Below, in pieces: positions 1 to 7,104 of a stretch of 7,104 bases of DNA; position 1 is the first letter of the stretch, and the number at the start of each line of letters is the position of its first letter. The notes beneath the pieces are model-generated. The model did no database searches. It was not told the DNA's origin and saw only the letters and a list, made by a program, of their open reading frames with translations. Both the position numbers and the translations under genes were made by a program. This DNA is from JAYWIG01 sp043789035. GTDB lineage: Bacteria; Pseudomonadota; Gammaproteobacteria; Burkholderiales; Burkholderiaceae_E. Location: assembly GCA_043789035.1 (NCBI GenBank), contig JAYWIG010000313.1:1-7104 (forward strand). Reading direction: 5' to 3'.

Positions 1-692
1 TAAGCGTCGATCAATTGCGCTTGAACCTGCAAAACCTGCGATTGAAGATCGCCCAGCTTCGCAATTTCAGTATCTTGACGTTCGTCGGAAGCTACGACAC
101 CCTTTTCTTTCAGGAACCTCGAAAGTTTAGCTTGCGATTTTTCCACATTTTCACGCAAATCCTTGGCTCGGTCATCGAAAAAATTCGAGTAGCGCTTTGC
201 AGGTTCTAATCGCATTTCTAAAACAGAATCTAAATATCCAGTGACGAAGGCATTGGCCATTAACGCCGAAAATGCAGCCTCTGACGAGCTGTAGGAGACT
301 CTAATGACATTGGTGCCTCGCCCTGGTTCGGCAAGCAAATTTCTTTGCAATAGCCGGCCTAGCCATTCAGCATATGTGCCCTGTGCCTGAGAGTCTTTGA
401 ACTGTTCTCGTAATGAAGCGTTCTCATTGAGTCTTAGCCCCTTTATGACCTTCTCGCTAACGCGAGAGCTTTTAATCACATCAACCTGGGTTGCTAAAAA
501 ATTCGGAGTCATGATTTGCATTCCACCTGCCACCGGATCGGTTCTCGATTCGACCATCACCACAGCAGTGGCCGTGTAACCTACCGGGACGTAGTAAGCA
601 ACAATGCAACCCACCACGGCAGCGATCACAAAGGAGACAAGAATAACTACCCAGCGTGCTAGCAGCACTCGCAATATTCGTGCAATTGCCAT
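1..692 (-). CDS. epsF: EpsF-type polysaccharide chain-length determinant (Wzz family), N-terminal part
   Basis: Seen: 230 codons are readable from ATG at 692, and the frame is still open at the left edge. An in-frame TAA lies just two codons upstream of that ATG, so this start or a later one must be used; no good ribosome binding site precedes it. Residues about 12-35 form one hydrophobic membrane helix after a short basic N-terminus. A periplasmic Wzz-like domain follows, with TPNFLATQVDVIKSSRV at 62-78, NVIRVSYSS at 128-136 and a LEPAKRY segment near 162. From about 165 the sequence becomes a charged, heptad-like coiled coil (ENVEKSQAKLSRFLKEKG). Family knowledge: these features match EpsF proteins of exosortase-linked exopolysaccharide operons, inner-membrane proteins that set polymer length or export together with a tyrosine kinase. 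Inference: this gene belongs to an EPS cluster continuing to the left. The C-terminal membrane helix lies outside the window. The family call is firm; the symbol is by similarity recalled from memory. Confidence 0.85.
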   Translation of the reverse strand, partial: MAIARILRVLLARWVVILVSFVIAAVVGCIVAYYVPVGYTATAVVMVESRTDPVAGGMQIMTPNFLATQVDVIKSSRVSEKVIKGLRLNENASLREQFKDSQAQGTYAEWLGRLLQRNLLAEPGRGTNVIRVSYSSSEAAFSALMANAFVTGYLDSVLEMRLEPAKRYSNFFDDRAKDLRENVEKSQAKLSRFLKEKGVVASDERQDTEIAKLGDLQSQVLQVQAQLIDA

Positions 693-787
693 AAATTAAG
701 ACGAGCTTTCATCAACAAAACCACAGAGACTTGGATTGTAGGAAGCGTAAGAGTCAGTAATATGACAAAGGCCAGATATGACACCAT
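659..787 (-). CDS. Possible 42-residue hydrophobic small ORF before epsF
   Basis: Seen: ATG at 787 opens a 42-codon frame ending at TAG (659-661). The start lies 25 nt after the glycosyltransferase-remnant stop, and the ORF overlaps the first 34 nt of epsF in another frame. Residues about 4-26 (SYLAFVILLTLTLPTIQVSV and onward) would form one membrane helix, followed by a basic MKAR. Only a poorly placed G-rich stretch (AGGGG, about 13 nt upstream) could serve as a ribosome binding site. Inference: it could be a real membrane peptide translationally coupled to epsF. It could also be the leftover N-terminus of a membrane-anchored family-2 glycosyltransferase whose body was deleted, or a chance ORF. 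I do not recognise it, and the cysteine-rich end lying inside epsF argues against a conserved protein. Confidence 0.25.
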   Translation of the reverse strand: MVSYLAFVILLTLTLPTIQVSVVLLMKARLNLWQLHEYCECC

Positions 788-812
788 GCTGAGAGGCTAG
801 CCCCTGATTTAC

Positions 813-1448
813 TTACCTAGGTTTATGAAAATTTTTTAGAATTTTTTCTACTGCGCAGTTAAGCCCATTGCTTGCATTAAAAAATTCAGCCTTTTGTTCT
901 ACGTTACCTATACTTGGCTCGTATAGTTTTTGTCTATTCGCTGCCAGATATAGCAGTGCTTCGGCAATTTCGGATTCGTCGTCTTCGTTAACAACTATGC
1001 AGGATTTGTTTAATAACTTTGATCCCGGCACCACTCTTGACACTATCGATGGCGTATTAGCTAAAGCAGCCTCAATCATCGACTTTCCCAATGCCTCAGA
1101 AAAAGCGGAAGTAGTAGGCATGAGCAATACTTGAGCCGCAGTTAGTTCCTTTATAACGCTTTCTGCGTCCAGATGCCCTTTTAAAGCTACACAAGATTGC
1201 AAGCCATTTTCGTTGACGTACTTTTGTAACGAGTCACAGGCGCTTCCGTCACCAATCATGACGAATCGATATACACTCGGATTACGATTCGCTGTAATTT
1301 TCGCTGCCTGTAAAAACAATAACGCACCTTTATTAATTTCCATCCTGCCGGAAAACAGTGCCGTTAATTTAGATTCGGTGTGCTTCGTACTTGATTTTTT
1401 GTCCCTCGCTTTTTTTATTCGTTCAAGGTCGTAAAGCGGTAAAAACAA
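813..1448 (-). pseudogene. C-terminal (nucleotide-sugar-binding) fragment of the broken glycosyltransferase
   Basis: Seen: the frame is open from just after the premature stop (1496) and is readable from a TTG at 1448, giving 211 residues. It carries the hallmarks of the group-1 glycosyltransferase C-domain: LFSGRMEINKG (31-41), MIGDG (64-68), ALKGH (88-92) and the EX7E motif, with glutamates at fragment residues 118 and 126 (around 1097 and 1073) within SEALGKSMIEAALANTPSIVS. In the family these glutamates contact the donor nucleotide sugar. The domain itself shows no further lesion, which suggests recent inactivation. No ribosome binding site is placed for the TTG, and an ATG overlapping the stop (TAATG) is in another frame and terminates after ten codons. 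Independent translation therefore looks unlikely. Confidence 0.7.
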
Positions 1449-1496
1449 CTGTGCCGGAGTATTTTTACCTAAAACAGATTTCGCTTGAACTATGCA

Positions 1497-1499
1497 TTA
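1497..1499 (-). other. Premature in-frame TAA codon in the glycosyltransferase
   Basis: The frame reads GVSQ-stop-CIVQAKSVLGKNTP across this point. The codon is one base away from TAT or TAC (Tyr) as well as CAA, AAA, GAA, TTA and TCA. A tyrosine would fit the helix after the VS motif, but the ancestral residue is a guess. Confidence 0.7.
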
Positions 1500-1898
1500 T
1501 TGGGATACACCGAGGACAGCATCAACGCTCAACTGCATTGGCAAAAAATCAAATAAATACGTTTTTAAGCTCGGCCAGCCCTTTGGTTTGTGATGAGCTG
1601 CCCACAGGGCGTTGTGAAGCTTCATGACAACTTTTATACCACTTAAGCGAAACAAGACTGCGGCCCACCAACTGCAGCTACCGCTATCAATGATTGCTAC
1701 ATCTGCCCGGAAGTATCTCGCTCGCTTTAATAGCAAAAACCCAGGGGCCATTTGATTAAGATGAAATCGTAGACCTGCATAGCTTGCTTGCTTTGGAAGG
1801 TTTACGCAGGTGATGCGATTCTTGATGACCACCTCTACATTTGGGTGGCAGGAGATCGCCATGAGGTCGACCTGATTTCTCGAGCAAAAATCGAACAT
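1497..1898 (-). pseudogene. N-terminal (acceptor-side) fragment of the broken glycosyltransferase
   Basis: Seen: 133 codons run from ATG at 1898 to the premature TAA. The fragment alternates predicted strands and helices as in a GT-B N-terminal Rossmann domain: VDLMAISCHPN (10-20), ADVAIIDSGSCSWWAAVLF (65-83), IKVVMKLHN (88-96) and finally LSVDAVLGVS (123-132). The last motif resembles the segment that ends the N-domain of family-4 enzymes, where VS is followed by a helix leading to the linker. The fragment stops right there, before the nucleotide-sugar domain, so alone it should have no transferase activity. The ATG at 1898 is probably internal: coding-like sequence continues upstream and no Shine-Dalgarno precedes it. 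Confidence 0.65.
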
Positions 1899-1999
1899 TT
1901 CACTAGAGTAAGTCTTAGCAAGCGACTCTTGTGACCGTGTTTCCTTATTTGTCCAGGACTTGAAGTCCTCAACTAGGTTGCCGGGGCCGGCTGGACGAA

Positions 2000-3217
2000 T
2001 TAGGTTCGACGACTACTTCGATAAAGTAAGTAGCCGGCAATACTTAGATTTAACAAATTCCAAGCGACGCCATTTAAGAACGCCGCATGATAAGACCCTG
2101 TGAGGTCGAATATCTTTCCACTCATCCAACCACCCAAGGCCATACCGAGTAAGGTCGCCATGATGACCGTGCCAACATTCGCCCCCGCAAAGCTAGGGCT
2201 AAAGTGCTCGCGAACAATAATCGCGTAGGACGGAACAATACCGCCTTGAAACAGCCCAAACAGCGCGGAAATGACAAATAGCGAGATTAGCCCATCAAAA
2301 GGTATAAAGAGCAGCAGCGCAGTGCCTTGAAGCACTGATCCAAGCATCAGGGTTCTTAACCCGCCGATACGATCGCAAATCAATCCAGAGATTAGACGAC
2401 TCGCGATGCCGAAAGCCAGCATCGTTGAAAGCATCTGCGCGCCTCGTAGGGTACCGTAACCAAGATCATTGCAGTACGCGACAATATGAACCTGCGGCAT
2501 CGCCATGGCGACACAGCACGCAACCCCTGCAATGCACAACAGAAATAATAGTTTTTTCGCTGGCATGCCTAATGGACGCTCGTTACTATCACCATTCGTT
2601 GCTACGTTGACATTTGGTGTAGCCTGCAACCGTAAGAGCTTAGACGCCTTCGTACCGCGATTCAGAAGTAGCGATAACGGAATCATTGTCGCCCAGCAGA
2701 ATAATCCAATACCAGTGAAGGTTGCACGCCAACCGTGAGCGTCGACCATCGGTTGAACGATCGCCGGCCATACTGCGCCGCCTAAATAGTTCCCGCTTGC
2801 GCAAATCGCCACTGCGATGCCCCGCTTCTTGTTGAACCAAAACGATATGTCAGTCATCAATGGTGCAAATGTTGCTGAGCTGCCTAGCAATCCAATAAGT
2901 ACACCTTGCGCAAACGCAAAGACCCAAAAATGACTAGCATTTGCCGCGACGATAAAACCGAGCCCCATACTGATGCTCGCTCCAACGAGTGGAAGCGCAA
3001 CGCCAAACTTGTCGCCCAATCGCCCCATCAGAATGCCACCCAACCCAAAGCCGATCATCGTCAAAGTGTACGGCAACGACGCTTGTGCCCTGTCAATTCG
3101 GAATTCGGATTGCACGGCGGGCAGCACGACAACAATGACGTACATGCCAGCCGCACCGATGGTCATCAACAGCACTGCGATGACCAAGTGCACCCAAGAG
3201 GCTCGTGAATCAACCAT
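2000..3217 (-). CDS. Major facilitator superfamily transporter, monocarboxylate/oxalate-formate-like
   Basis: Seen: 405 residues, complete, typical MFS length, with about twelve hydrophobic segments in two halves joined by a hydrophilic loop at about 187-220. The loop between helices 2 and 3 has the MFS motif A form GRLGDKFG (65-72), and a degenerate copy, GLICDRIGG (278-286), sits at the equivalent place in the second half. The segment WFNKKRGIAVAICASGNYLGG at about 127-147 matches the helix 4-5 signature seen in monocarboxylate and oxalate/formate antiporter relatives. ATG at 3217 is preceded by GGGA (3228-3231) at 10 nt. Family knowledge: such inner-membrane carriers move small organic anions by proton symport or exchange; the substrate here is unknown. 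Context: the start lies 19 nt beyond the rpoC terminator, and the stop abuts the glycosyltransferase remnant. No dedicated promoter is visible. Superfamily call firm, subfamily tentative. Confidence 0.9.
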   Translation of the reverse strand: MVDSRASWVHLVIAVLLMTIGAAGMYVIVVVLPAVQSEFRIDRAQASLPYTLTMIGFGLGGILMGRLGDKFGVALPLVGASISMGLGFIVAANASHFWVFAFAQGVLIGLLGSSATFAPLMTDISFWFNKKRGIAVAICASGNYLGGAVWPAIVQPMVDAHGWRATFTGIGLFCWATMIPLSLLLNRGTKASKLLRLQATPNVNVATNGDSNERPLGMPAKKLLFLLCIAGVACCVAMAMPQVHIVAYCNDLGYGTLRGAQMLSTMLAFGIASRLISGLICDRIGGLRTLMLGSVLQGTALLLFIPFDGLISLFVISALFGLFQGGIVPSYAIIVREHFSPSFAGANVGTVIMATLLGMALGGWMSGKIFDLTGSYHAAFLNGVAWNLLNLSIAGYLLYRSSRRT

Positions 3218-3236
3218 GCTTTATTTTTCCCAATAG

Positions 3237-3273
3237 AAAAACCCCCAAAGTATTTCTACGGTTGGGGGTTTTT
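3237..3273 (-). terminator. Rho-independent terminator of the rpoC operon (structurally bidirectional)
   Basis: A perfect 12-bp inverted repeat, AAAAACCCCCAA and TTGGGGGTTTTT, encloses a 13-nt loop. It begins 21 nt after the rpoC stop. On the minus strand the stem has five G-C pairs and ends in a run of five U, so it should terminate the rpoBC transcript. The flanking A and T runs make it usable in both directions. Confidence 0.9.
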
Positions 3274-3294
3274 AGTGATGTCATCAGTAGAAGT

Positions 3295-7104
<3,810 letters not shown>

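Larger units (their letters stand above)
813..2000 (-). pseudogene. Glycosyltransferase family 4-like gene, inactivated by an in-frame stop and lacking a proper start
   Basis: Seen: one minus-strand frame reads as a GT-B glycosyltransferase from about 2012 down to TAA at 813-815, interrupted only by TAA at 1497-1499. Both sides of that stop are in the same frame, so this is a nonsense change, not a frameshift. The first ATG (1898) has no ribosome binding site. The frame upstream of it still reads protein-like (RPAGPGNLVEDFKSW), as expected for the first strand and loop of a GT-B N-domain, yet it contains no ATG, GTG or TTG. Without the stop the product would be about 360-395 residues, normal for the family. 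Family knowledge: such enzymes transfer a sugar from a nucleotide-sugar donor to a lipid-linked oligosaccharide on the cytoplasmic face during polysaccharide synthesis. Its place between the transporter and epsF fits EPS repeat-unit assembly. Base composition is low (about 38% GC over 841-1020 by hand count). A sequencing error is the main alternative for the stop. Confidence 0.75.

Noticed and set aside
735..740. TACAAT hexamer on the minus strand 43 nt upstream of the epsF start, a possible -10 box.
   Set aside because: No acceptable -35 element lies at 16-18 nt; a single hexamer in AT-rich DNA is not enough to call a promoter.
795..802. Palindrome GGCTAGCC in the spacer after the glycosyltransferase remnant.
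   Set aside because: There is no loop and no U tract, so it cannot act as a terminator; an 8-bp palindrome is not notable.
1213..1627. Plus-strand open frames across the glycosyltransferase remnant.
   Set aside because: The minus-strand frame shows clear glycosyltransferase motifs throughout; the plus-strand translations have no recognisable features.
1978..2040. Inverted repeat TTGCCGG / CCGGCAA (1978-1984 and 2034-2040) straddling the transporter/glycosyltransferase junction.
   Set aside because: Only 7 bp with a 49-bp interior, and it lies within coding sequence on both sides. Expected by chance; no U tract and no target-site duplication to suggest a mobile element scar.
3274..3288. Imperfect dyad AGTGATG-T-CATCAGT between the rpoC stop and the terminator.
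   Set aside because: Short, one mismatch, single-base centre and no partner site; no basis to call an operator.

Overview
The window looks like part of a betaproteobacterial chromosome, most likely from the Burkholderiales or a near relative. Two things suggest this. The RNA polymerase beta' subunit is of standard proteobacterial type, and the leftmost gene belongs to the EpsF chain-length determinant family, known from exosortase-associated exopolysaccharide operons such as the methanolan operon of Methylobacillus. The genus cannot be settled from this sequence.

All genes lie on the minus strand, so transcription runs from right to left. Positions 7104-3295 hold the last 1269 codons of rpoC, a core housekeeping gene that looks intact; only its first ~140 codons lie outside the window. 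A strong terminator with a perfect 12-bp stem follows at 3237-3273. Then comes a complete 405-residue major facilitator transporter (3217-2000).

Directly after the transporter stop codon comes a decayed family-4-like glycosyltransferase gene (about 2000-813). It has no usable start codon at its natural N-terminus and one in-frame TAA at 1497-1499, with coding sequence continuing in the same frame on both sides. A 120-bp spacer contains a possible 42-residue hydrophobic ORF (787-659). It leads into the 5' part of an epsF-like gene (692-1), which runs off the left edge.

The layout suggests an exopolysaccharide locus placed next to the end of the rpoBC operon. The EPS part, especially the glycosyltransferase remnant, is visibly AT-richer than rpoC. 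EpsF would work in the inner membrane with polymerase, kinase and exosortase partners that should lie further left. The transporter has no evident link to polysaccharide synthesis and may only separate the core operon from the EPS genes.

I found no RNA genes, CRISPR arrays, insertion sequences or clearly undescribed system. The most notable signal is the broken glycosyltransferase and its two separate lesions. No stretch longer than 300 bases lacks a gene or gene remnant.
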